Below are positions 32,827-43,352 of a stretch of 64,000 nucleotides of DNA, piece after piece. The translations under genes and the position numbers were made by a program. The stretch spans positions 434,001 through 498,000 of the forward strand of contig MU119207.1 in assembly GCA_014904845.1 (NCBI GenBank). The letters run 5' to 3'. Positions within the stretch are counted from its first letter, which is position 1. Every line of letters begins with the position of its first letter. Origin of the DNA: Acephala macrosclerotiorum. Taxonomy: Eukaryota; Ascomycota; Leotiomycetes; Helotiales; Mollisiaceae. Below the pieces are notes generated by a model that was given only the letters and a program-made list of their open reading frames with translations, was not told the origin of the DNA and did no database searches.

Positions 32827-34104
32827 ATGGGGTGCATACATTCTCGTCTCGACTTTCAGCGCCAGACACGGGAACGAAGGTTGATTCGGAAGAGTACGAT
32901 TTCGAAACCACAGCTTATTCATAGCCCAACGTCGGAATACTCGTTTGAAGAGAAGAGACCTACTCCATCCCCCTCCGTTGGAAAGTCTAGCACCGATTCA
33001 AACACCAGTTCAAAACCCTCCCCATTCTACAATTCAACATCACCAACACTAACCCTCACACCTCCAAGCAACTCCTCGACCCCAACAAAAGACGGAAAAT
33101 CAGAATGGAAAGAAGAATACGTATCCCCCGAAGAAATATCCTTGATATCATCACAAATCGCGCGCTTCGTCGGCAGTCTCACAACCTACGGCCAACTCAT
33201 CGAAAAAACACACCTCGCACTCAACTTCGACATCCAAACCATCCTCGCTCTCATCCCTATACATGTCCCTCTTCCATCCGCCACATCAGCCCGCTCAATC
33301 ACAACACCCGAAACTAGTCCTCCTAGTTCTGGTTCAATGAAAGATAGACATAGATTAACCAAACTCCCACCCCTCTACGTAATGCCCGGCTCTGGAACAG
33401 TCTGCCTCCACCCCGAACCAACACGATCCACAACTCCCGAAGCACTACCTCTGATCAACCACGCGAACGTAGCTCGTCAACATCTGATCCAGATACAAGG
33501 AGCGCTGGCCAAAGCATACAACAGTCAACGAGAAACATACGCCCTAAAATACTGGCCATTAATCACTCTCCTACCTCGGAACTGGATCATGTTCTCGAGG
33601 TTGAAGATTGGTGATCAGGGAAGGGATGTAGTGCGGCATCTCCATCGAGAAAAAGGCCAACGCCGAGCCCAAGACGGCTTACTTCTGTCTATGATCCGGA
33701 ATTTAAGTGCGCTTATTCGAGACAACGATGCTTCTCCGAATCCACCACTTCCTCACCATAAGCCGGAGGCTCAAGCAGGGCTGGAAGAAGTCGAGAAATT
33801 AGTCCAGCAATATTGGGAAGAAGTCCTCTTCCACCTTAAAGGTGTAGAAGAGGAGAGGAGGAAGAGGAATAGAGAGACAGCGGTACATGGTGGGATGGAG
33901 ATGTTGGGCGATAAGGGGGAAGGGGAGAAGGAGGGGAAGGGATGGAGTAGTCCGGCTATGAAATGGAGGGTATTTGGACTTGTACTTGCGGAGAGGGTTA
34001 GAGTTGTGGGGGAGATGAGGGGAGAGATTTTGAGGGGGAGGGTGGGGTTGAGTGGGGTATTGTTGGGGGTTTTTGAGAATGTTAGGGAGGGTGTTGAGAT
34101 TTGA
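32827..34104 (+). CDS. hypothetical protein with an N-terminal acylation motif (MGC)
   Basis: Single exon. The frame is open from an ATG at 32737, but the ATG at 32827 starts MGCIHSRLDF: Gly2 with Ser6 fits the N-myristoylation consensus and Cys3 is a typical palmitoylation neighbour, so I take this start (425 residues). The next 100 residues are basic, then Ser/Thr/Pro-rich. From about residue 120 the protein is helical: SPEEISLISSQIARFVGSL, then a segment with HANVARQHLIQIQGALAKAY and YWPLITLLPRNWIMF, and a C-terminal half with VEKLVQQYWEEVLFHLKGV. No catalytic motif. Predicted to be peripheral on the plasma membrane or endomembranes through the lipid anchor, which is inference from motif alone. 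Confidence 0.65.
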   Translation: MGCIHSRLDFQRQTRERRLIRKSTISKPQLIHSPTSEYSFEEKRPTPSPSVGKSSTDSNTSSKPSPFYNSTSPTLTLTPPSNSSTPTKDGKSEWKEEYVSPEEISLISSQIARFVGSLTTYGQLIEKTHLALNFDIQTILALIPIHVPLPSATSARSITTPETSPPSSGSMKDRHRLTKLPPLYVMPGSGTVCLHPEPTRSTTPEALPLINHANVARQHLIQIQGALAKAYNSQRETYALKYWPLITLLPRNWIMFSRLKIGDQGRDVVRHLHREKGQRRAQDGLLLSMIRNLSALIRDNDASPNPPLPHHKPEAQAGLEEVEKLVQQYWEEVLFHLKGVEEERRKRNRETAVHGGMEMLGDKGEGEKEGKGWSSPAMKWRVFGLVLAERVRVVGEMRGEILRGRVGLSGVLLGVFENVREGVEI

Positions 34105-34630
34105 GTGAGAGGTACAAATATAGCGTAGGATGATGGTGGGCATTCTTCCGAGAACGAACGGAATAATAGGAGCCAGCAGCGTGGCGCTTTGCTCTGCCGC
34201 AGGTTTTGATGTTTGCTATGACGGCTAATTAAGCTTTGATAGCAGAGGGCATTCAAACACAACTCAACACATCTGATCCTGCTTGGAGCAATTGCATCTT
34301 GAATCAATCATACGCAGTAAGAGTGCCATCCACGTTGAAGCATACACTTGACTCGCTTGCAGCAGAAAAATCTCGTGGCACTTGACGTTCTGCACCCCTC
34401 TCAAAAGAGACCTCACACCAAAGTTTCAAGTGGCAAGTAATTTGATTGAATTTATGCAAGAACACGTGCATGTGAATATCAACATTGAATGGTAGCTATA
34501 TACACACTTCGCCTAATGAAAATGACCGTCCGTATGTACAACTTTCATCTCACTTAACTATCAACTTTATACAAAATAAGCTTTTCCAATTCCAATCCTC
34601 GACCGCTCATATCCCCCATCCTCCGTCCTC
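34105..34630. other. intergenic between convergent genes
   Basis: 3' flanks of the MGC gene (plus) and the xylanase (minus). Nothing recognised. Confidence 0.4.
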
Positions 34631-34726
34631 TTACAGACATTGAGAGTAGTATGCGTTTGTGGCTTGGCAAATGGTACCAAAGACACAGGTAGTAGCTCCG
34701 GTCCACCCCGCACCTCCGCATTGTCC

Positions 34727-34729
<3 letters not shown>
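34631..34729 (-). pseudogene. orphaned CBM1 cellulose-binding module behind a stop codon
   Basis: Directly after the TGA that ends the xylanase frame (34729-34727) the same register encodes a complete CBM1: [14 protein letters not shown], then four spaced cysteines in all and the terminal YYSQCL, ending with TAA at 34631-34633. The stop sits where CBM1 modules normally have the Trp/Tyr just before GQCGG (xKWGQCGG), so TGG-to-TGA is the simplest origin. The module is otherwise undamaged, which points to a recent event, an assembly error, or read-through. Confidence 0.75.
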
Positions 34730-35684
<955 letters not shown>

Positions 35685-36748
35685 CTTTTCTTGACTGTCC
35701 AAGCATGGCTCCACACTATTCCATGGGATCTCTAATATTGTTGCGGAGTATAGTCCTGTACAGAACTAAACTTGTTCCATTTCCCTGATGAAGCTAGGTT
35801 GGCAAGGGTTCGATCGCCATCCATTGTGATCTTACTCTCGTTTATTTAAGCTTCTCCCCCCCCTTCTTCTGAAATATTGAGAATTGACTTGGCGGATATT
35901 TCAGCCTTCACCAGATTCAAGCAGGAGACCAAGCCTTTTTCTTTTACATCTTTGTAGTTTGATATTCAACTTGTTTGTACAGATTCCTCATAGCAACCTC
36001 CCCTTGGGAGTTTCGTCGACTGACCTGCAGAGATGAGGTTGTCAGAATAGGGGGCCTTAGCGTGTGGCTCGCGTAACTTTAACGACATTACAGGGCCCTC
36101 GACGTGGCAGGTTAATTGGGATGCTCCCGGGAGAGCGCCGCATTCAGTCTATTTGTCATGCGCCTCCACCACCAAGGCGCCGGCGTAACAAATTTATAGC
36201 TTGAAAGTGAAAAGAAGAGATGAAAGTACGACGACGATTTTCTGCTGTCGGAAGCAAGACCGGTACTTCGCGGCAAAATGCAAGAAACCCCAGAAATTAT
36301 ATTAGGCAGTCTCGGCCCGCAGGGCATACCAGGAGTACTTCCGAGTACTAAGAACGAGGGGAAGATGGCGAAGATTGAATTTATCCGATTCTTGGTAACC
36401 TAAGCATTATTCTCGTGATCAGAGCTGACCATGTTCAAGCGGACCCCTTTCGCCGCGATACAAATGCGCGCTCCGAGAATGCAAGATGACGACCTAGCCT
36501 CACCCAGTACAAGAGTCTTCCGTTCGCCCTTCACAGTGCATTTAGGCTGTCAGCCTTGCCTGAAATTTCTCGGCCCGCTACCTCAGAGCAAGCACTATCG
36601 TTGACTTGTACCAGGACCCTTTGCAGCATGTAATATCTCAACCTAACCTGGTCTCCTCGATTGTTCTGCTAAGGCTGGGAGGATGAAAATGCAGGCCATC
36701 TCCCTAGATACTCCCACCACACTGAATCTCTTGGATCGCTCCCGAATT
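35685..36748. other. intergenic, nothing recognised
   Basis: Upstream of the xylanase gene; should include its control region. No gene supported. Confidence 0.35.
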
Positions 36749-37033
36749 CTAACTCGATAGGTAAATCGTATCCTCGGCACAATGCAGTCGAATCGCTGAT
36801 AGTGTGGCAAAAGTAGTGAATACACTTCCGTCACCCCAGTATTCGAATCCCCAGTTCTCGATATAGCCGCACTGGCCGCGTAGATTTTCGAGCAGGCCTT
36901 CTCCACAGTTTGATTCAAGCCATGGACCCCAGGTGTGGACTTGCCAATTTACGGCAGTGAAGAGCAGGCCGAATTGACCGATGCAGTTGGCACCGTTACC
37001 AATATTATTTTGGACATTGGGGAAGAACTTCAT
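36749..37033 (-). CDS. possible small Cys/Trp-rich protein
   Basis: A 94-codon frame starting MKFFPNVQNNIG. The body has four cysteines and a high content of Trp and Gly (GANCIGQFGLLF, WGPWLESNCGEGLL, GQCGYIENWGFEYWGDGS, HCAED), which looks like the core of a small secreted fungal protein. No signal peptide follows the Met, so the real N terminus may be on an upstream exon that I could not place. It could also end through a splice near the 3' end. Family unknown; a chance open frame is not excluded. Confidence 0.35.
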   Translation of the reverse strand: MKFFPNVQNNIGNGANCIGQFGLLFTAVNWQVHTWGPWLESNCGEGLLENLRGQCGYIENWGFEYWGDGSVFTTFATLSAIRLHCAEDTIYLSS

Positions 37034-40000
37034 GCCAATGTTCGTGGGCTTGGAAGGTTAAAGAGATGTTGAAGTGATGCAACTCAAGAAGAATAGAGTT
37101 ATGCAGGAGATGTCAGACGCAGGTACAAGGTGATATGAATATACATCTTCGTCTCATGTAACGTCTTTATAGTCTCCTTCTCCATGGGTATCTGCGCTGA
37201 GAGCAAAAATTCCAAATGGCGACGACCAAAAGCTCAAAACTCGGAGGCACCACAAACAACCATTTGAAAATAGAAGCTGAAGTTGGGATTGGTACATCAC
37301 TTGATGTATTTGGTCCCTTTTGAGTGACTTGATGCCTGCATTTCGGACAGCACGTCGGGCTGAGCAAACGGGCTTGCCAGCTGAGGCCGTACTTGTCCAA
37401 TCAGCACCCCGCGACGACAAGCCCGGCGCCGTGACAAGGCCAGAGAGCCTCTTACCGCGACGAACACAAGTTGCGGTATGTAGAAAAGAGTAAGCTTCTT
37501 AGAGACATATCCTGGAGCAGGCAGGGCTGATGCTGAAAGGCGATGTCATATTCTGGAGTGAACATGGTCGCGACGTGCTTGTGGAGGAGAAATTGTGCAA
37601 TTGCGGGGTGCTGAAGCGTTCAAAAATCAGGAAAGTTCAAACAATATGCAACTACCGATATGTTTTGCATTGTGCACGGGTACAGGCGTGAGGAAGGTCG
37701 ATGCTCTGAAATTTTAGGAGAGAGTTCCGAGACTCGGATGCTGACTCGGCACTACCACGTGTCATCTATGAACGTTTCAAAGCCATTCCAGGGCTAATTT
37801 AGTTAACTTTTATCTGTATTTAATACTCTTATCTATTGCATGCAAAAGTATCGCAATGAATAGATGGATATCTCCAGCCTTCAAAGCGTGCAAAGGCATG
37901 TGACTTACGCTTGACCAATCAAATGCTAGTTTGAAATTGACAAGTCAGCAACCAGGCTGGTGAAGAAAGACTTCATCAACTAGCAGCCATTTAACTATTA
38001 TCACTTCAGTCTCTCTGTCGATCAATACGGATATATGGATTGATTAATTAGCGCCCTTCCGTCTTCCACCAATTCTGCAGGGCACCGGCTGGTACACCAG
38101 CACGCAGCACCAGTCGCTCCTCCTTCAGCGCCAAGATCAAGCACCAAATACACCCGAAAGAAATGTTCGACTTGGTTAGAGGGAAATATAACTATCCTAT
38201 TGATGCACGCAGTCCCACCCCCTTGCCCCTCACGAGTGTTGTACTCCATCGAGCTGGGCAACTCTTCCTGCATGGAACACGAACAGAAGTAGAGAAATCG
38301 AGAATTCACTATCTATGAAAGAGCCAGTAATACAGATACTCATGCTTAAAGAATTCTCTACTAACTAAATCCCATAGATCATCTCGTTCCGTCTCCCTCA
38401 TTTGAACACGTCACGTGCTATCTCCGGTTTCAATTGCGCCAGACTTGAGTCCGCACTGCCAAGTCCTTTTTTCGCCGACACCTGGGCCCTGTTAAGATTT
38501 CTGTCCCATAACTGCTCCATATTTTGAATACGGCGCTTCAACCGGATCGGCGCGATTGCTGCACGTCCAGTCCTCCTCGGGCGCACGTCAAAGACCCGCG
38601 GTGGCGTCGGTGCCACTGTGGAACATGTTTCCAGCCCAGAAACGGTAGCTTGAGAGTGGAGTGTTGAAAGGCGTTGCAAGTCTCATCACCATTTCTGTGT
38701 GAAGAGCTTGCAGACTAGCAGTTTTCCAGCTGGTGGAGTTGGATCCGGATTGCAGGAGCGGTCGGAACGTCTCCTTTGATACGATGAGAACCGCTGCAGA
38801 GACCGAGGGCTACGAACCAAAGGATCACGCTTTCTTTTAGTCTATCAGCTTGCAAGCCCTGGAAAAGTACGAACTTCAAAGGCTATCCTGACTGGGCGCC
38901 ACCATGTCCGTCTCAGTTCTGCCTAAACGGATGCCCTTTCGCGTCTCCTACTCGCAGACCGTCGATGGAGAATGTCCCAGACCCTAGACAGTCCTTCGTC
39001 CTCAAGAATTGATACCCCGATAATTCTTTCGCCTAAGTTAACCATACTCTCTTTCTCTTTTTTCTTTTTCTTTTAACAGACGTCCAATCAGCTCGGCCCA
39101 TTGTTCCCTTCCGATTACACTATCTTTCTCCAGTTCGGGACACAAGTGCTCCGTCAGGAGTTGCCTTGCCAGTAGATTCGCTTTCTACTCTCTCGATGTA
39201 TCCCGTCAAATTTTGGAGACCACGAAGAGAAAAACACACCAGAGAGGATGTATGATAATTATCGCCGCTAATTGCCATTTGGTGGCACCTCGCTCCAGAG
39301 GAAATCCGGCCTAGTAGACGGCCACAGCCAGTTGCTGAAGATGACGGGAAGAGGGGAAAGTAGGGCACGAAATACCAGCATTTCTTTTCAAGCATGTCTA
39401 TCTACTCTCTTACCTGTAAATATTAGCAGAGGTTTCATCCGTCATCTTTCCGTTTACAACCTCTCTAGGTTATTAAGGGCTCTCTGTTTTTCAAGAAGTT
39501 GAGGAATATTATTCATTGAAATTCACTGCAGTGAGGAGAGTAGTGGTAATGGTGAGGCCACTTCAAGCTCGCTACCAAAAGGAGGCTGCTACTCGTTAGC
39601 CCGACCACCAAGTCCAACCTTGATGGCGCCACCCCATTCTATTTCTTCTTCAGATAACATTTCCCTCGGCGTTCGAAGATACACGTCAGTATCTGGAAAG
39701 CTCAAATTGGAATCCAAAATGAGCAATGCGCCTGACTCTGATCTGCTTTGAATTGGACGCGGGAGAGGAACGAGTTGCGTTATGGACCGAAGAGTTCTTA
39801 AGGGGGAAAGCGATAATGTGAAGGTGCTTTTAGACAGACAAAACAGTATTCGGAAGTTAATACAAGATTTGGGAGGCAGTTGAAAACTATGCACGTATTT
39901 GGATGGACCATACTAAAAGCTTGTTGACGTGGAATTGAACAAGTACCCCGCATTACCCCGCGCTTTCTCCCTCATTCGCACAAACGACAATCAATCTTCT

Positions 40001-40057
40001 ACCGGCTCTATATCACTCGAACCAACAGATTCAACCAAACCAGTCCATCTGCCATCC
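37034..40057. other. 3-kb gene desert
   Basis: Short open frames on both strands (for example 37154-37420, 38022-38309, 38398-38679, 39120-39395, 39589-39894) lack domains, signals or consistent composition. Includes a pyrimidine tract at 39050-39075 ending in AACAG. No element ends were found. Confidence 0.4.
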
Positions 40058-41057
40058 TTATAGCGGTCTCTTCAACCCACCTCCAGAAATTCTGCCTCTC
40101 TCCCTGCCATGAATGGCCATCAGCTCAATTTTCAAATCACCTTCCGGGCGTCCAGTCATTGCCTGAGATTGCCTCTTCTCGACATTATCCTCGATCTTCC
40201 CTATTGTTTGCTCAAGGGAATCGTCCCAATTCGTCTGCGGATCCATCTTCCCAACAGCAAAGTTGGTTGTCTCGTCGGTCAGTGGACCCAAGTACCAAGC
40301 TTGATACGGCCTCGCGACATCGCTTTGCTGGGTATGTTCTGTGTATACGAACGTGCATTTCTTGATATTTGGCAGGTTTTGCAGCGTCGTGAGTCTACTT
40401 GCTGTCAGAAAGAAGCAGCATAGATGAGAAGATGGTAACTTACGGATGCTCATAACCATCGAATCTCCCACGAAACGTCACTCTGAACTCCATTGTCCCC
40501 GCCGAGAGCTCCCACATCCACAACTTCCAATCAATCGCAATATTTTTAAACGGCTTCAATTCATCTACTTTCCTCAACTCTGCAAGAAGACAAACGGCAT
40601 CATCATCATCACTCTTGATCTCGAAATAGGGTGCGTCGATCTCCAGATTCCAGTACACGCCGAAGATTTTCGTCAGCTTCGTGAGGGCAATGGACCGGGA
40701 TTCATAGTTGACGGAAAGGGCTGCAGGGTGGTAGATACCATATGAGGCAGGTGTTACGACTGGTTTGACAGGCTGTGTCGAAGGCAGACGACGATCTGAA
40801 GAGACGGGTTTCGGGTGCCGAGCAACATGGAGGATGCGAGGTCCGGGGAGAGCGAAGAGCCAGATTTTCTTTCTTAGTTCGAAGGGGAGGTCTGAAAAGC
40901 CCGTTGTCTTTGAATTCTTGATGGATGATTTGTTGAACTCTGGATTCGCTCGTTGTACTCTTTCTTCAATTTCCTTATCAAGCAGGTTCATTTTGGCGCG
41001 AATAGGCATTGATAGCTGTCCCGACTCCGTGTTCAAAGGACTCATTATGGATTTCAA
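40058..41057 (-). CDS. 2EXR domain protein (F-box-like fungal family)
   Basis: Two exons, 41057-40444 and 40394-40058, with a 49-bp intron (GTAAGT ... AGTAG) that joins in frame: 316 residues. A second Met at 41045 is an equally good start. After a 55-residue basic leader comes the diagnostic FSDLPFELRKKIWLFALPGPR, the 2EXR motif seen in large families of fungal proteins thought to act like F-box or protein-interaction adaptors. Downstream conserved elements include ALSVNYESRSIAL (the usual 'N.ESR..AL' block) and FKNIAIDWKLW, a beta strand. The C-terminal exon is less conserved and basic at its end. Likely a cytosolic or nuclear interaction protein; targets unknown. Confidence 0.8.
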
Positions 41058-41211
41058 GAGAAGCTTGAGGACGTTTATTGATCATGAGTTCCCAAGTTGT
41101 CCAGGAGGTGGAGCCTTCCTTTAAAGGTTGTTCGGGGTAAGGCTGTGGGGAGGAGGGTAGCAGGGGTACTTTCGCTTGTGAGTCTGTCACCCAAATTGCT
41201 CACCGAGGTTA

Positions 41212-41484
41212 CGAGCCTGCGGACAAAAGTCTGTGTTTTACAGGCATTTTTCAGGGCATTTTTAAGCGATGAAAACCAAAGTTAACGACTTTACTTAAAC
41301 ACTATAGAATACGCACAAATCGGAATCATTTGAGCTTATAATGCGATACTTATAAGAGGCTACAGTGAGTTTATCAAGCAAATCGGAGCCATTTTAATTT
41401 TGTGGTTAAAAATCGAAATTTGGCTTCAGCGTTTATTTGTTAGCGAGAAGGCCTGTAAAACACAGACTTTTGTCCGCAGGCTCG
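41212..41484. mobile_element. PIF/Harbinger-like MITE (copy 2, well preserved)
   Basis: A 273-bp element with perfect 34-bp terminal inverted repeats that begin CGAGCCTGCGGACAAAAG and a TTA target duplication on each side (41209-41211 and 41485-41487). The three-base TTA target and small non-coding body fit the PIF/Harbinger group of MITEs. A decayed copy in the opposite orientation lies at 9235-9519. Confidence 0.85.
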
Positions 41485-41510
41485 TTAATATCTTCCAAGG
41501 TGTTCTCATC

Positions 41511-42113
41511 CAGCGTGACGAAAAATACTCAAGAAACTTGAGTACACTCTAGAGTAGCATAAGTAGAATAGAGTAGAGTTTGAGTAGCATATATAAAGAC
41601 TACTTTAAAGTAGAATTAGAGTAGAATAATCAAATATTCTAGAGTAGCACGTGATGCGCGCTAAGACTAAAAGGGGTTTAGTTTCTCGCTTTACAAGATT
41701 GCTATGCCTGATATAGTTAAGCTTAGCTCACTTGAGCTTTCTTCGCTTAGCTTGAGCTTTTAAATAAAGCTTTATTTGTGCTTTTTTCACTAGATAATTT
41801 CTTTATATTTATAAGTAATTTATTTATAATTTTATTTAATTTTTAAAATAGTAGCGAGAATTGGAAACTTCGATGCGGTGACCTCGCTTAATTGGGCGCG
41901 TTACTTAAAGCGGCTAGTTCCCGCTTCGCTAAGCCTAGTCTGAGCCTCAGGCCCCCACTAATATGGCATAGTCACGTGTTACTCAAACTACTTGAGTATA
42001 ATCAGAGTTTTTATGAGTAGAGTAGAGTAGAATTTGAGTAGAGGTTAGATTTACTTGAGTAGAGTATGAGTAGAAGGCCCTACTCTACTCTACTCTACTC
42101 ATTATTCACACTG
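41511..42113. mobile_element. non-autonomous hAT-like element with GAGTAG subterminal repeats
   Basis: An 8-bp duplication TTCTCATC flanks 603 bp (41503-41510 and 42114-42121). The ends begin CAGCGTGA and, on the opposite strand, CAGTGTGA, matching the CAGNGTG start of hAT elements. Both ends carry many GAGTAG/CTACTC words over about 100-150 bp, the kind of subterminal repeats that bind hAT transposases. The centre (about 41690-41870) is AT-rich and non-coding. It lies only 26 bp from the MITE at 41212-41484. Confidence 0.8.
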
Positions 42114-42591
42114 TTCTCATCTGATAAACATGCGACATGGTCTGTATTTTATTAAAAAAAAAAAATTCTATTGAAGAAGTGCATCCTCTTGCTATTTGGA
42201 AATAGCTTGCAGGTGGTGGAATCACTGAGGAGTGAGTATAGGAATCACATCCTTTTACGCCAAGACCGCAAGCGAGGGTGAATAGGGGCAGCCAGGACCG
42301 CCTAAAACCAGTCGGATGTACCTCCCAGCAAATGATAGTAGATGAGTTACTCTTTCTGCATTTTCGAAGACTGAGGTGTCTCGATCCGGTTCTCAGATCA
42401 AGATTCGTCTTGTGGCATAAATATTGGAGTTATCCTAGTCGTGTTAGAACATTCGCTGAGTGTGGCGCAGCCCCGGCCTCAATATTGTGTACGAACTCAC
42501 ATATATCCTTGATAAAAATCTTCTTGGACACCGATAACTTTGCCACATTTGAAAAGCATCTCTAGGCATGTGCAAGGCGTTCATCAGGTTT
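42114..42591. other. intergenic, nothing recognised
   Basis: Includes a 12-base A run near 42155. No gene seen. Confidence 0.35.
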
Positions 42592-42856
42592 CTAGAGCGA
42601 ACCAAACTCAAACTTCAGCTTGATCAATCTCGATAGATTGGCACTCGAAGGAAACCCTATCTCCACAAATTGTTCCTTGAAACCATACTTCTCATTGGCC
42701 TCTTCTGGCACGAATTTCATGGGGCCTTCCTTCAAATCCTTACAACACATTAAGACATCTTCAGTACTTTCTACCTTTTCTCGATGCATTCGAAACATAC
42801 TTCTATTGGTGATTCTTACATTCCCACCGAACCTCTTACCATTAATACCAGGTTAG
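42592..42856 (-). pseudogene. possible C-terminal gene fragment
   Basis: An open frame of about 85 codons with coding-like composition (for example RFGGNVRITNRSMFRMHR and LKEGPMKFVPEEANEKYGF), closed upstream by a stop. It has no start of its own that looks natural and no recognised domain. Best read as the tail of a lost gene inside the transposon-rich island. Confidence 0.3.
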
Positions 42857-43352
42857 AAGAGACATATCTTTTCCGCTGACTTGTTTCTCAAGCACTGAAA
42901 GATGCAATGGCCTGGGTATTTTCGTAGCGATGACTGAATACAATGTCTGGAGCACCAAATCCCTTAAATGCTTGTGACTCGAGCATCGGCATGAAATCTT
43001 CCTCGTAATGGCCCTGACAAATACTGACATTACAGATCACGAAATGGCATGCCAATTAAGAAGGCAGAAGCACGCAGGATACCACTTTCAGACCTGAAAC
43101 TTCAATTGGTGGCAGTGAAATTGTTCTACCATTGCCTCATGATCGAAGAACTTAAAAAGACAAATAACACCCTCCTGCAAAGTTCAAGACTTTTACCCAA
43201 GCGGTTGAGTGTGCTAGCCCACAAGAAGATAAGCAAGGACAGACGGCGGATCCGCTTGTTTCCTTTCCTGGTAGCGACCCAAGTGCTGTGTAGCGCCACC
43301 GCACAACCTTGTGCTTCTCTTCATAAGTCCACTGCGGGGAAAGGATAATTAA
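42857..43352. other. possible 5' exon region of the next gene
   Basis: A plus-strand frame at 43049-43348 ends 5 bp before the start of the membrane-protein gene and has basic, coding-like segments (for example LLPKRLSVLAHKKISKD). It may be a decayed upstream exon. No splice solution found. Confidence 0.25.

Noticed and set aside
41520..42113. GAGTAG words as a CRISPR or satellite array
   Set aside because: Irregular spacing without spacers, and bounded by hAT-type ends and an 8-bp duplication.
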